64,000 bases of DNA. It comes from Colocasia esculenta. Lineage: Eukaryota; Streptophyta; Magnoliopsida; Alismatales; Araceae. Location: contig CM024759.1 of NCBI GenBank assembly GCA_014218235.1, forward strand, positions 71,556,119 to 71,620,118, written 5' to 3'. This document shows positions 31,477-44,454 of the stretch, in pieces (position 1 is the stretch's first letter; each line of letters starts with the position of its first letter). Below the pieces are notes generated by a model. It did no database searches, had not been told where the DNA came from, and saw only the letters and a list, made by a program, of their open reading frames with translations. The translations under genes and the position numbers were made by a program.

Positions 31477-34400
31477 GATTACCATTGCCATAAACAATAA
31501 CAGAGATAATCTGATAATCACATAAGCATGCATGAACCTTTTGTCCTCAGAAGCTTGAACACGACAGGGGCTTCTGTAGCCTTCAGAACACGACACCTTG
31601 ATACAGCGCGTTCTGAAGAAGAACGCGACGGGTCGGGCTGTCGCATTCTGAACGCGATGCCCCGGTACGTCGCTTTCATAGATGAACGCGCGGCTTTGTT
31701 GACTGTGTGTTTTTCATTGTCTAGAGTTCGTTGCACACGTCAAAATGCCCACATTCTCTAAACTGTCTCACAAACATAAAATAGTAAAGATAAACTCATA
31801 CAGTGGTGAGAACAGGTCATATCCACGGAGAGGCAGAATAAAGCTTGAATTAAACTACTTTGACTTGAAATCTCTATCGACAATGCATTGAAAGTAAATA
31901 TGTAAACAGCACCGACCAAATCACTCACAATCTTGACAGATCAATTTAATGAAAGAACAAGCTGAATTGAAATGAAAAGAGACTTGATATTAATGTACCC
32001 TCTGAATTGAGGGATGAAAAGAACAAAAAGAACAAAAGGAACACTAACGAAGCAGAAAACTCAAATTAATAAAAACAAAAGAGGAGCCAAACTTCATGAT
32101 CTCTCAAGTGTTAATTGCTCTCTGCTACCTCCGGGATGCCAGACAACCCAGAACGAGCCAAGGATGGATTCCCTTGGTCACTCTGGACCCTCCTCTGCAG
32201 CGCACCTGGATCGGACTCAACAGCACAGTCAAAGAGATGGAATGATCGCCTCCAATGTATCACAGAACAGAAGAAATGGCAAAAGTTCACACATAAAAAG
32301 AAATTGGAAAGAGCTCCCTGGAATTTGATCCTCTTCCCGGCACAGAAGAAACAAAGAAAATCACCTAACAATCGTCTTCTTCATAGCAGTAGAATAGCTA
32401 AGAACAGAATAATCCATAATATCGAACTAATGCTGAGCAGAAGAAATGGAAGAACAAAATTCCATAAAATGCAGTTGCTCTCTGGATCTGATTCAATCCT
32501 CACAGACTCCAATCAACACTATAGCAGCCTCGCGGATCCCTCGCAGAGCAGAGAAGAAATGTAAGAACAAAATTCCATAAAATGCAGTCGCTCTCTGAAA
32601 GGAAGAATACAGAACAAAATGCCAGAAGGAAACGTCTCTAAAATCTCACTCACGAACCTCCCAGAATTCTCCAATCTAAAACAAAAAAAATTGCAGAACA
32701 ACTCTGATCTGAACTGGCGAAGACTGGAAGAACAGAAGAACAGAAACCTAAAGATCAACCAATCTCCCTCCCTGCTCTGCTCAAAAGGAAACTACAAAAG
32801 AAAATAAAAAACTAGAAATCCTCCAATCGAACCCCCTTGGCGTGCTCAAAGCGAAAATATAGAAGAAAATTGAAAGACTCCCCCCCTGCTCAACCATCTA
32901 CAGATGGAAACCCTACATAAGCACAGATGAAAACCAACAATTCTGAACCAAAACCCTCACAACCCTCACAGCTCTGTGGAAAGAAAAAAATTACAGAAGA
33001 AATAAAACCTAGAAATCCTAAAAATTGAACTCGCCAGCCCCGGAGAAGAAGACCTGAGGTCTTTATATAGGCACCTGGGCCTCCTGCTTCCTCTCCCGTC
33101 TGCACCAGGATCGCCAACGCAGCAGCCACCTCAGCACACACCTCCGCCCAGCCACACAGGACCGCCAGATCCACGCGCCATCAGCTGCCATCTGCCGTGC
33201 CGAGCTCAGCAGGATGCCGCCATCTCAACCAGATCGCCGCGCCCCTGGTGTGCACGGGCACGCCCACGTCCGCACCCCAGCAGCCCGCACCTTCTGGCAG
33301 CCCGAGCTCATCCATTGCATCGCGCCAGGGCTCAGCATGCCCCAGCCTCCGCAGCTCACACCCTGCACCGGCCTCACGCCCAGCTCCAGATCTGGGCACC
33401 GGCCGCACCTCAGCTCGCCGTGCCCAGCCCTTGCTCCAGCACACACCAGATCTGGGCACCCATCTTCCTAGCGCAGTTGCTTCACACAGCAGCTCCATGC
33501 ACTCAGCCGCCTTCTGCCCAGCCCCGTCGCCAGATGAACCAGAGCTCTTTCCAGCTTCTTCGTGAAGCTTCCACTGCCTCCCAGACTCCTGTTAGGAAGA
33601 AAGATAAAGAAGGTTTAGTGGGTATGTGGCCACTTATGGTGAGATGAGATTAAAAAAATATGTAATGGTCATATAAGGGGGGGGTATGTGTTATGATAGG
33701 ATTGGATAAGGATTGTTTTATCTATTTAAAAACTGATTTATTTATAGATGAATATTTACAAGGATTTTAGAAAATATTTAGAAAATGAAAAGAAGACCAA
33801 TTATTTATGTACAATGTTCCTGAAAAAGAAAACGCTTTTATTAGTCAAACTATTCAAAAAATTATTGACTTTATTTAATAAAAATCTAACTAGTGTATTC
33901 TACCACAATTATTTAACTAATATGCTCGAAAACCTATTAATGGATGAAAATGAGAATTAAAATCAAATTGTGCATTATTTATGGACAAAAATGTCTAAAA
34001 TTACCATATGTATGAAATTTAACGCGAAAAATTGTGTCGTTATCAACAGACAGAACCCTAAAATCGGGATTCCATCTCCGGAATCCCCATGCAACCCATG
34101 TAAAACACCATGAAAAGCAGGTATTCATGTTCTAATCATTGCTCTAGCATGCTATCTATCATTTAGAACACATATAACAAGCTACACATGCTCATCACGC
34201 GATCCACAATGAGAAACAGGGTGGAATCTCCCTACCTTTGCGAAGAATGTGAAGAACGACGATAACCCGGCGTTTCCCCCACTCCATACCACGTCCTCGC
34301 GACGAGAGCACGCCGAGATCGACACCAAAACTTTGAATCGCCCCGAAACCACGACAAAACTCCTTCTCCCAGCCATGCAAAGATAGCTGGGCTCTATTTG

Positions 34401-34773
34401 GCCGACCTAATTTAAAAACAGTTTGGAGTTGAGAATGCGACGCACCCTACCGTCGCAATAAGAATGTGACGGTGTAGGCCATCGCCTTCACAACGGTGAC
34501 GTCATCCGGCTGCCAAGCACGTGCCACGCGACATACATGCGGACGAAGACCCTCAAACAGCAATTTTAAGAATGTGACGCCCTAGATTGTCGCGTTAAGA
34601 ACCCAACGTCCAGCTCTGTCGCATTCACAGACAGTGAACCAGTGGGTGCTCTGGGCCCAATCTCTTAGCCCACAAAGCCCCACAACCAGCGTAAACACCT
34701 GAAACACACACCATAGGCCACACATTGGCCACCACAACCACTAAACGTCGATCTGAACGGTTAATACGCTACA
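31477..34773 (-). repeat. 3' LTR region of chromovirus Gypsy-1
   Basis: It ends CGCTACA at 34773, directly before a decayed purine tract (plus 34774-34790) and the minus-strand pol of Gypsy-1. The minus-strand TATA box CTATATAAAG is at 33061-33070. Leftward lie U5/R-like sequence with internal repeats (AAGAACAAAATTCCATAAAA at about 32450-32475 and 32565-32585) and CGCGAC dyads (31570-31690). U3 also has CGACG/TGTCGC motifs (34430-34620). The left edge is unclear because of nested insertions; it may begin at 16194. The AT-rich interval 33640-34010 may be another insertion. Confidence 0.55.
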
Positions 34774-34928
34774 TTACTATCACCTAAAAGAAATTTCATC
34801 CTCAAAATTTAAGAAGAATGTTGAATACAAAAATTCTTAATTAAACATGCATGGTACTATCACCTAAAAGAATTAAAAGCTTACTCAAACAAGTATGGAT
34901 ACGCTTTCATCATTTCTTCTGCCAATTC

Positions 34929-35288
34929 TCATGTGTCTTCACCACCCTGTCTATTTTCCCATCTGATTTTCACTAATTCAATTTCTTTATTTCTCAAGTT
35001 TTGGGTTCTACGTCCTGTAATCTGTACTGGATACTCTGGCATTGTCATGTCTAGTTTCAGATCATCTCTTTGGTAGCTAACTATTTGAGAGGGATCTCGA
35101 ATATATCTTCTGAGCATTGAAACATGGAACACATCATGTGCATCTGTGAAGTCTGCTGAGAGATCAAATATGTAAGCTGTTTCACCAATTCTTTCTAAAA
35201 TCTGGAATGGACCAACATATCTTGGACTTAATTTGCCTTTCTTGCTGAACCTTAGCACACCTTTGGTAGGAGCAAACTTCATAAACAC
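34929..35288 (-). pseudogene. Integrase C-terminus and chromodomain-like tail (Gypsy-1)
   Basis: The frame reads KGKLSPRYVGPFQILERIGE, then AYIFDL, the conserved GPF/Y module after the integrase core. HDVFHVSMLRRY and the chromodomain-type stretch QNLRNKEIELVKIRWENRQG follow. Chromodomains steer integration to heterochromatin in this lineage (family knowledge). The tail is cut by a stop where the family usually has an (E/D)ATWE segment, so the domain is incomplete. The junction with the core at 35289-35306 contains a stop. Confidence 0.8.
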
Positions 35289-35306
35289 ATAATCTCCAAC
35301 TTCAAA

Positions 35307-36148
35307 CTATAATGGCCTGCGTCTGGTATCTACATAACTCTTCTGTCGGCTCTGGGCTGTTTGAAGCTTTTCTTTAATGAATTTGACCATCTCTGAACAC
35401 TGCTGAATCAACTCTGGTCCTATGACTTGCCTTTCACCTACCTCATGCCAATTCAATGGTTTCCTGCATGGTCTTCCATATAGAGCTTCATAAGGTGCCA
35501 TCCCAATACTTGCATGATAATTGTTATTATAAGAAAATTCTACCATGCCCAAGTGATGCTCCCAAGTGCCACCCCAAACTAAACAACAAGCCCGCAGCAT
35601 ATCTTCTATGGTTTGAATTGTTCTTTCTGTTTGTCCATCTGTTTGCGGATGATAAGCTAAGTTGTACCTCAATTTTGTACCAATTACTCTCTGTAAACTC
35701 CTCTGAAGCATGAAGTAAACTTGGGATCCCTATCTGAGACAATAGTAACTGGAATCACATGTAATGGTACTATTCTGTCCACGTATAATCTGGCTAATCT
35801 GTCCACAGTCCATGACATGCTCACTGCTAATAACCTGCAAACTTTGGTCAATCTATCCACGAAGACCCTTCCAATATGACCTGTTGTTGTTCTGGGCAGA
35901 CCAACTACAAAATCCATAGCTATGTCATCCCATTTCCACTATGGAATAAGCAATGGTTGCAATAATCCTCCTGGCCTCTGATGCTCTGCTTTTACTTGCT
36001 GATATACCAGACATCTTGATATACATCCTACAATTTCTTTCTTCATATTCGGCCACCAGAAATGCTTCTTTAAATCTTGATACATCTTTGTGTTACCTGG
36101 ATAATAGTGTATCTGGACCTGTGAGCCTTCTAATACTTTCTGCCTCAC
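35307..36148 (-). pseudogene. Integrase zinc-binding and catalytic core (Gypsy-1)
   Basis: The zinc module (36148-35939) has YYPGNTKMYQDLKKHFWWPN and CISRCLVYQQVKAEHQ. The second position of the last CxxC pair is Tyr (CLVY), and the first His is replaced as well, so zinc binding should fail. The core (35917-35307) has MDFVVGLPRTTTGH, IVSDRDPKFTS and YHPQTDGQTERT, with the acidic residues expected for the D,D,E site. A frameshift near 35700 splits it, and a stop separates it from the zinc module. Confidence 0.85.
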
Positions 36149-36372
36149 CTCGGCTTCTGCTGGAACATATAATCAGCCTTTAAGTCTGACCACACTGTCA
36201 TCATCAAGTGTAACTTCTTCCATTCGTACAATATCCACCAGATTTTCATGTGTTCTTTATGCCTCTACTGTCTGCCAATACAATGAGGTTCCATTGCATT
36301 ATTTGCTAATACTACTCGTTGTTGATTATGTGGCACAAATAGTGAATTCTCTACTACATCTTCATATAATTT

Positions 36373-36810
36373 TCATTCTCTAATCATCATCTGGTTCAAA
36401 ATTGCCTTTCTGCTCAGTGCATCTGCAGCAACATTGGCTTTACCTGGATGATATGCAAGACTAAAATCATAATCCTTCAAATATTCCATCCACCTGCGCT
36501 GTCTTAAATTTAAGTCCTTCTGTGAGAAAATATACTTCAAACTCTTATGATCTGTAAAAATTTCAAATCTTTCTCCATATAAGTAATGCCTCCACAACTT
36601 TAATGCAAAAACCACTGCTGCTAATTCCAAATCATGTGTAGGGTAATTTTCTTCATGCCGCTTCAGCTGCCTTGAAGCATATGCCACTACTTTCCCATGT
36701 TGCATTAATACTGCTCCCAATCCTCTTCTAGATGCATCCGTGTATAACACAAATCCTCCACTGCCTAATGGTATTTCTAATATAGGTGTTGTAGTAAGCC
36801 TCTTCTTCAA
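36373..36810 (-). pseudogene. RNase H domain (Gypsy-1)
   Basis: LYTDASRRGLGAVLMQHGKV, SRQLKRHEENYPTHDLELAA, FTDHKSLKYIF and YHPGKANVAADALSRK give the full gypsy RNase H signature with its acidic catalytic residues. The domain is open throughout but is separated from the reverse transcriptase by stops at 36811-36912. Confidence 0.88.
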
Positions 36811-36912
36811 TTCTGCAAAACTTCACCGAAAATCTGAAGACCACACAAAGGGTACTCCCTTCCTAGTCAATCTTGTCATAGGTGCTACAATCTTTGAGAA
36901 ATCTTGAATGAA

Positions 36913-37617
36913 TCACATGTAATAACCTACCAGACCAAGGAAACTTTTGATTTCTAACACTGTCTTCGGTTCTTCCCATTTCATTACTGCTTCTACCTTA
37001 GCTGGATCAACTGCTACACCCTGTCCTGAAATTACATGGCCCAAAAACTGAATCTCCTTTAACCAGAACTCATATTTACTGAATTTAGCATACAACTGGT
37101 GATCCCGTAAAGTTTGCAATGTAATTCTCAGATGCGCTGCATGTTCCTCCTCTGTTACTGAATATATTAATATATCATCGATGAATAACACAATAAACTG
37201 ATCCAGATAAGGGTGAAATATTCGGTTCATCAGATTCATAAATGTTGCTGGTGCATTAGTCAACCCAAATGGCATGACCACAAACTCATAGTGCCCATAT
37301 CTAGTCCTGAAAGCTATCTTGTCAATATCTTCTTCTTTTATCCTTAGTTGGTGATATCCTGATCTCAGATCAATCTTGGAGAACACCTTGGCTGACTGCA
37401 ACTGATCAAATAAATCATCAATTCTGGGAAGTGGATACTTGTTCTTGATAGTGACTTTGTTCAATTGCCAATAATCTATGCACATCCTCAAGCTGCCATC
37501 TTTCTTTTTAACAAATAACACTGGTGCTCCCCATGGTGAGTGACTAGGTCTGATAAAACTTTTCTCTAATAACTCCTGCAACTGCTTCTTCAATTCCCTC
37601 AACTCTGCCGGTGCCAT
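36913..37617 (-). pseudogene. Reverse transcriptase (Gypsy-1)
   Basis: A 234-codon open frame contains CIDYWQLNKVTIKNKYPLPR, FSKIDLRSGYHQLRI, MPFGLTNAPATFMNLMN and the catalytic FIDDILIYS. CIDYWQLN has Trp where the family has Arg. It ends FLGLVGYY, after which a stop breaks the polyprotein. Confidence 0.88.
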
Positions 37618-38269
37618 TCTGTAAGTGTTTTTGAAATAGGCATACTGTCAGGCTGTAATTCTACTGTGAAATCCACCTCCCTGTGCGGAGCTAACCCTGG
37701 TAACTCTTCTGGGAACACATCTGTAAATTCTCTAACCATGGGTACCATTTCTGCATATTTGCCTGACTCAACTAAAATAACTAAAGCAAGATATACCACA
37801 CACCCAGCATTAATCAACCTCCTAGCCCTAATTGCAAAAATAATAAACTTAGGAGTATAAAATAGCATACCTTGGAACTCAAACACAGCTCCATTGGGTC
37901 GACAAAATCTAACTTTCTTCTTCGTACAATCCACCATTGCCCCATAGGCCTCTAGCCAATCCATTCCTAAATTACATCATACTATTTCAACTGTAATGCA
38001 TACAACCTTGCTGGCAACTGATTCCCTTGTACCATGATCGGAACTTCATCTAAATAAGAAGAAGTGAACATGAAACCACCAGCGGGAACCTCTACAACCA
38101 ACTCACATTGCCTCTCTTCTAAGGGATGAATCATACTATCCATGAATTCTTCAGAAATAAATGAATGCGAAGCACCTTGATCAATCAACACTCTAACAGA
38201 AAATTCAAAGAGAGGTAATATACCTTCAATCAGGTTGGATGCCTCCGCCTGAGTTCTGGTAACAGCCAT
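37599..38269 (-). pseudogene. Aspartic protease and linker (Gypsy-1)
   Basis: The frame 38269-37982 contains VLIDQGASHSFISEEF. The family motif is (D)(T/S/Q)GA(S/T)HSFIS, so the active-site Asp is present. The linker frame 37964-37599 begins MDWLEAYGAMVDCTKKKVRF, the usual segment between protease and reverse transcriptase. A stop lies at 37965-37981. Confidence 0.8.
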
Positions 38270-38325
38270 AATCAGGTTGGACCTCTACCTCGCTCTCCTG
38301 CTGGCTGTTGGAATGGCTGCTGCTG

Positions 38326-39210
38326 CTACTGCTGCAGTACTCCTCTGCCATAGCTATAATCTCGTGGAAGCAAACAATTTTTGGCAAAATGTTCTGGTTG
38401 CCCACAATTATAGCATCTGAAACTAGGAAAGTAACGGGCTGCCCTGCGTGCTCTACTGTGACTCCTCTGGAGCTGGCCTAAAACCTCAGCCCTGCTGAAC
38501 ACCTGGCTGGAAACCCTACTGTCTGCCACCACCTCGTCCTCTAAATATCTTCTTCAATTTATTGCCCCACTTGGCAAATCTAGATGATGATGATGCTCTC
38601 GAGGGTGCCTTACCCTTGCTGATACCTTTAGATTTCTGCGGAAGCCAAAAACTACCTGATCCTTCTGACTGCCTAGCCTGCACAGTCCTCTCAAGTATAG
38701 CTGCCCTCTGCACTGCTTCTTCCACTGTTCTACACATAAGGGGAATCACCACATCCTGCAACTCTGATCGTAGTCCTCGAATAAAATATTCTACCATCAT
38801 ATCATTATCTGTGACTATATAAGGGGCATATCTACTCAAAGCCATATACCTCATCTGATATTCTAATACCGACAAATTCCCCTACTGTAATGTCCAGAAT
38901 TGCTCCCTCTTTGCCTCCTATATTTGAACTGGAAAGAAGGTATCATTAAATACCTCCAAGAACTCTGGCCAGGTGATGGTATCTTCTGTTCTTCCAGCAA
39001 ATACTGTCTGCATCTTGAGTCTCCACCACTCCTGTGCAAATCCACGCAACTGATAAATAGCTAAAATCACCCTATCGGCCTATGAACATCTCATAGTGAC
39101 AAAAACATCTCTATCTCATGCACCCAGTGCTCTGCAGTATTAGGATTTGCGCCTCCAGAATAAGTGGGTGGTGTAGACACGCGAAAAGTGACACCATCAC
39201 GGGCAAATTT
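38326..39210 (-). pseudogene. Gag with CCHC knuckle, N-terminally truncated (Gypsy-1)
   Basis: Reading leftwards from 39210 are STPPTYSGGANPNTAEHWVH, then FAQEWWRLKMQ, then the frame 38875-38516 (MSVLEYQMRYMALSRYAPYI). The knuckle CYNCGQPEHFAKNC is in 38532-38326. At least three frameshifts or stops interrupt it, and the N-terminus is missing. Confidence 0.8.
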
Positions 39211-39215
39211 CAAAT

Positions 39216-41382
39216 TACGCCACAATGTCACAAATGGCCCTCTTTTACCTTGCAAGAGTACTTTTCCCATTATTTATGGATTTTACCCAATTCTTTCTGT
39301 GCTTCCCCATCATTTCCAAGGCTAGTGGACAAAGATTGTAAATCATGACGGCCAAGGTCGTTGCGTTTTTGAAAGGAATTTAATCGCGTCGGGTTGAGCA
39401 GTCGCAATTCTATGGGAATCAATTGACCAATCGATTGGTCATTAACGCGTTAGGTCTAGCTGTCGCGATTCAACATCGACTCCCTGGGCTGAACCGATCA
39501 TTCTTAAATGCGCCAGGCATGTATGTCGCGATTCTGAGTTTCTATATTTCCAATAATTTCCTATTTCATTTACGGAAATGTCTATTGCCACTTTCTGAAA
39601 ATCCGTCGCGATTCTAATTTCCATATTTAACATTTCGCAAGTTTCCATAAACAAAATACAGAAATTCTTTAATGCGACGTATCGTGTCACTGCGATTAAG
39701 AGTATCGTTTGCCTTAAAATAGAATTTCATGAATGCGACCAACAATGCTATCGTGATTCAACCATTAACGCGTCCATTGCCTCGGCCGCGATTTGCAACT
39801 GTTGCTCTACCTCGAAATTTGAGCCTTCTCCTATAAATATAACCTACCTTGAACACCCTGAGGTGAAGATCTTCATGTTCAGAGAGTAACGAGAGACCAC
39901 TTCGAGGCGAAGCCCTGCCAGACTGTCGCCTCAAAGCACATCAACGTCATCTTCTCTTCCAACTCCACAGCTAATCAACAACAGCAATCTCTCCAGTCAA
40001 GCAACCTTCTGCGCCTTCATTATTGGGGAAGCAACTCCACCTTTTGTTTATATCAATCTCCTCTTGCTTTTATTTGTATTGCTTCTTCTTTTTAATCACC
40101 ACACATACATGCAAGCATACACACACACACACACACCTATTCCTAGGGTTTAAAAACACCACAAGGGTGTCCATCTCCATGCTCTTCATGTCATTTAATT
40201 TCTTTGAGAATTGATATTATACTCATTGGCTAATCCTATCTTTTATATGTGTTCTTTTCAGGATAATCAACAAAGAAAAGCCTTCTACCACGGCCAGCCA
40301 TGCTCGTAGAAGAAGAAGTGGACCCACGTCTTTCCCGCGCAATCCTCCCGCTCCAAGGTACTCCACGCGATCACTCTTTTCTTTGCACTAGCTGTACCTC
40401 CTTCGACACCCGCGTGTGTTTGGCGATCAGAACAAACATCAAGGAGTGGTGCTCTATCCACCTTTGCTTTCTTTTCTCATATTTTCTTTGTGGAGACTTG
40501 AGTCTTTTTAAAACGAGATTCAGAATCTACAAATTGGCGATCACGGTGGGACATCTTTCCGCCTTTCTTTTGATTACCCCTCCATCGTGCCCACGTGGCA
40601 CCCTCCATTGGCACCGTGTGCTCCCCTTCTTTTCCTCATTTTTCATCCCAAGTGATTAGCCAAGTGTGGATTGCAAAGGAAATTGAAAAAAATAAAGTAA
40701 AATAAAATATAAAAAAAGATGAGTTCATTCATTTTATGTGAGATGTTGTTTTATCACTTTGTACAATACCCTGAAAGCATGTTGTGTGTTTGATTTCTTG
40801 TGCTATCCCGTTTTCTATGTTTTGCTTTAGTTCTCGGGCTGCTTTTGAATCGCGACCGACACAGTGGTCGTGATTCAGGCCTGTATACGCGACCAGCAAA
40901 GCAGTCGCGTTTCACTTTGTTTAGCGACGGTTTGAGCCGTCATGTTTCTATCTTCTGTCCGTCCATAGGGACCAAACGTGGCTTTGGCAACCTGCTGGGC
41001 TTTCATAACTGCGACCGGGTGACTGGATGCGATTCAGTTTGAGTTGCGACGTCTATGTCCGTCGCGATTCGGACTGTAGACAGAGTGCGCCTCTTTTGCC
41101 ATCCAAAATATCCTTTGCTATATCTTGTGCATACAGGGCATCTCTTCTTGGTCGGGGGACCTCCTTCCCTCATATCCTAGGCTCCACACACCTTCTCGGT
41201 GAGGGCTATCTCTCCATTGGGCATTCCGTCTCATTAGACTAGAGAATCCTCATCGGGACTTCCATAAGTCTCCATACCCCGTGGATTCCCTCACGGTGGA
41301 CCGAGTAGGTTGTACCTACCGTTGACCTAGGTTTAGCTATCCTATTGCGTGGGTGAGCGGTGAGTTTCTAGTTGTGCCTCGA
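39216..41382 (+). repeat. Plus-oriented chromovirus-type LTR, partial
   Basis: A plus-strand TATA box TATAAATA (39832-39839) in CTCCTATAAATATAACC is preceded by about 600 bp of U3-like sequence with GCGATT/GTCGCGATT motifs (39340-39790). Transcribed-style sequence with an AC microsatellite (40111-40136) follows, then a second dyad cluster (40850-41070). The left edge may be TGTCACAAATGG at 39224. The right side is cut by Gypsy-2 at 41383. No coding sequence is seen; the frames here are short and unrecognised. Confidence 0.55.
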
Positions 41383-44365
41383 TGTAACGCCCCGACGCGG
41401 AATATCAGAGCGGCATTATAGTTATTTAAATAGTACAGAGTGGTAAATAAACGACAAACCATTGCACAATTGGAAAAACTAAAAGTAATCCAACTTCATT
41501 AATATTCCATCAACTAACTAGTACAATCACTAATCAGAGCTAAACTAGGGCCATAGTACTTTATTTAATCTCAAACTATTACATATTGACTAACTGATGA
41601 CTAACTAACTAACTACTAAGCAGTGGTTGACGAAACTGGTCACTCTTGAGTATCATCCTCATTCCCCTCCTCGTAAGTGTGGTAATCTCCATCAAACTCA
41701 CCTGAAACACATGAAATAATAACGCAGGATGAGCGAATAATGCTCAGTAGGACTTAATATCTCGTAAGAACAAGCATGCTTTAAATGATTAATGTCTTAA
41801 ATGGTAGGATAACTAGAGAGCATAGTCATGTAGAGCAAAGTAACGATAGCAAGAGAACGTTAGCACTTGTATATGGAAAATAGCACATCAAGTACGATAA
41901 TGGATTGGCCATGTAACGATATAGCACGTAAAGTTACACACGGTGCACTAGTAACGATAGCACTTGTAGAAATAGCACTTGTACAGATAGCACTTGTACA
42001 GATAGCACTGATTGATTGCACTGATTGATTGTCATAGATTTAATCTTATAATGGCACTGGATGTATGCCAACATCCTAATCATTTTAACTCCCATGGGCA
42101 AATGGCACATTTCGGGCGCTCTTCCCAGGACCAGATCGGGCCCTATTGCACTGGCATAAATTATGTTCCTTATCCTAGACAATCATAGGGATGGCCAAAT
42201 AGAGTACCAAGAATAGATGAGAATAGTAGACGAATAGATGAGAGAGTAGAGAGAACGTGAACAGATGAGAGTATAGAGATAATAGATGAGATAGCGGTAT
42301 ATCCGTAAAACAACGTTAAACCGACGATAGTCACAGTTGCACGGCACTAGATCGGGTGCTGGCAGTCAGGTAGAAGTCACATCCGCCCATTAGCCGTGCT
42401 ATGAACACAGGCTGGATGGTCCGGCGTGATCCCAAGATATATAAGAAGGAAACACACTAAGGTCGTTGGATCGTACTGATCCCTAAGGGTGTAACGGGTT
42501 TTAAGGGTACAACCAACTCGTCGGCAATGGACGTGCGCCAAAGCTAAGGAGACTTACGGAGGCCTTGACAAGGAGTCTCTGGTCCAGTCAGAAGTATTCC
42601 TAACAGAGAGGTGGTCCATGCCAAGAGAGAGTGTGTATAAAACAAGTGTCTGTCGTGCCTCGAGTGCTCGAAGGCCGAGGGAAGCGGTAACGGTATACAA
42701 AGCACGCGAATAAAACGAAGACAAGTGTCATTTAAATAATATAGAAATTTAAGTGAAATAATTACACTTAATAATTACCAGATATATTATTGAGTATTTT
42801 AATAGGGTCTCATTGCAAATAATAATGTTTAGTGTGTGCAAGTGTAAGAAATCATGAGAGCATGTATAATCGTACTTTTGGCTTTTAATTAATTGATTTA
42901 TGTAATATACCAAATTTAATAATTAGATTAATACTTATCATAACAGTGCTTAATTAAGTGTAAACAAGGTCAATTGGTATAAATTGCGGGGGTATAAGTG
43001 AAATTTCAGTTCTGGCGCAATTCTTGAAATCGCGACGGGGGTACCCATCGTGTTTCAGAACATGACGGGAGGTCCAGGCATGACAGTTGAACCGGCCGGC
43101 CTGGCGCGGTTCGGGAGGAAACCACGACGGCGCAGGCCGTCGCGTTTATAACGTGACGGACCAGCCGGTCGCGACCTCTCTGATATAGCGACGGTTCGGG
43201 CCGTCACGATTTCAGAGAGGCGGCCCAACCCAGAAAAGGGGATCTGCCCTTTTGGGTTTGGTCCTTCCCTCCTTTTCATGATACAACACACTTCTAAAAG
43301 CGATATAAAATTGCACGATGATCCAAAAATTATGAAACTAATTTTAAATGAAAGTAGACTCGTAGATCTATCAAAAGGCAGGAGTAATTAGAAAATATAC
43401 ATGAATAAGGCATGCTTTGATTAGGTTACTTTTTAATGACCTAAAACATGCACAATCATGGATTTTGATTTAATTCGCAAAGATACAAGATGAAAATTGG
43501 GGAAAATAAAGGCGTTTGAAAGATAACAACATGTTGTATTTATGAGAATATTTTCATAGCATGGGATTAAGTACATGCGTGGATTGAAGGTAATCATGAA
43601 GGTTCGGGTACATGGAGATGATAGAGATTAGGGCATTTAATTTTCCCTTATGGAGCAACAAAAAATAGGGAAATCATGGGCTTGATAGATGGATATATAG
43701 GTTACCTATATAGCCGAAGTTAATTGATTTGTGCTTGAGAGATTGCCTACATTTTTGTGCTGTTATGAAAGCCTAGGGTTGATGACGAAGAAGAAGAGAG
43801 AACCTCCTTGCTCCAAGCCCTTCCTCTCCTTGCTCCTCGTCCTCAGCCTCTCTCCTCATCCTCTAGAGCCCCAGCAACGAAATGAGACTTGGTACAGATG
43901 AATTTGGGGTGTTTTAGCTAGTGTAAGAGTCCTAAAATCATAAAACTTTCTCTCCTCTTCAAACTCCGAATTTACATAATTATCACCCTATTTCCTAGCC
44001 ATTATCTACCTAAAAGGATAGCGACGAGGTCCAATTTCGTGGCCAAGGGGTTATGATAAGATGAGGACTCCTCCTTTGGATAATTATGGTTAATTAGTAT
44101 TTATCTTAACCCTTTTCTAATTATTAATAATTTTAGGTACGAATTTCACTTAATTAGCTCCCATCCCATGATGGGCTCTTCACATTTGGGCCCATTCCTT
44201 TGGGTTTAGATCATTAGTAGACCCATTCCTAATTTAGCTTAATGGTTTTTATTTAATTCTCTTTTATTCCATTTATTCCTTCTTTATTATAATTAATCCA
44301 TTTATTACATTTATTTAATTAAAATTTTTATTTTATTTATGGTTTTAAAAATCAGAGTTGCTACA
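41383..44365 (-). repeat. 3' LTR of Gypsy-2
   Basis: The 2,983-bp LTR starts TGTAACGCCCCGACGCGG and ends GAGTTGCTACA. The decamer GCTCAGTAGG is at 41742-41751. Dyads of the type GACGGcgcaggCCGTCG lie at about 43025-43220. A minus-strand TATA candidate CTATATAGG is at 43705-43713. Short ATAGCACTTGTA repeats occur near 41940-42005. Confidence 0.88.
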
Positions 44366-44380
44366 TCCTCCCCTCTTAAA
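44366..44380 (-). other. Polypurine tract of Gypsy-2
   Basis: On the minus strand TTAAGAGGGGAGGA directly precedes the LTR start TGTAGCAACTC. Confidence 0.85.
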
Positions 44381-44454
44381 ATAATTTGGTCCCCAAATTC
44401 ATATGATCCTAAGAGGAAGAATGACTTACTGAATAACTCTGGATAATTCTGTCA

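Larger units (their letters stand above)
34774..39215 (-). mobile_element. Truncated Ty3/gypsy chromovirus, Tekay/Del-like (Gypsy-1)
   Basis: The minus strand encodes, in order, gag, CCHC knuckle, protease, reverse transcriptase, RNase H, integrase and a chromodomain-like end. The order RT-RH-INT defines Ty3/gypsy. The C-terminal motif PVQITGRRTQNLRNKEIELV matches the chromodomain tail of Tekay/Del chromoviruses. Gag is cut at about 39210, and no primer-binding site or 5' LTR follows; a plus-oriented LTR begins there instead. Confidence 0.85.

Noticed and set aside
16194..34773. A single LTR spanning the whole interval with all other elements nested in it
   Set aside because: The assembled length without insertions is about 4.4 kb and it would contain the conserved decamer twice, and the far flank is lost; left as a possibility only.
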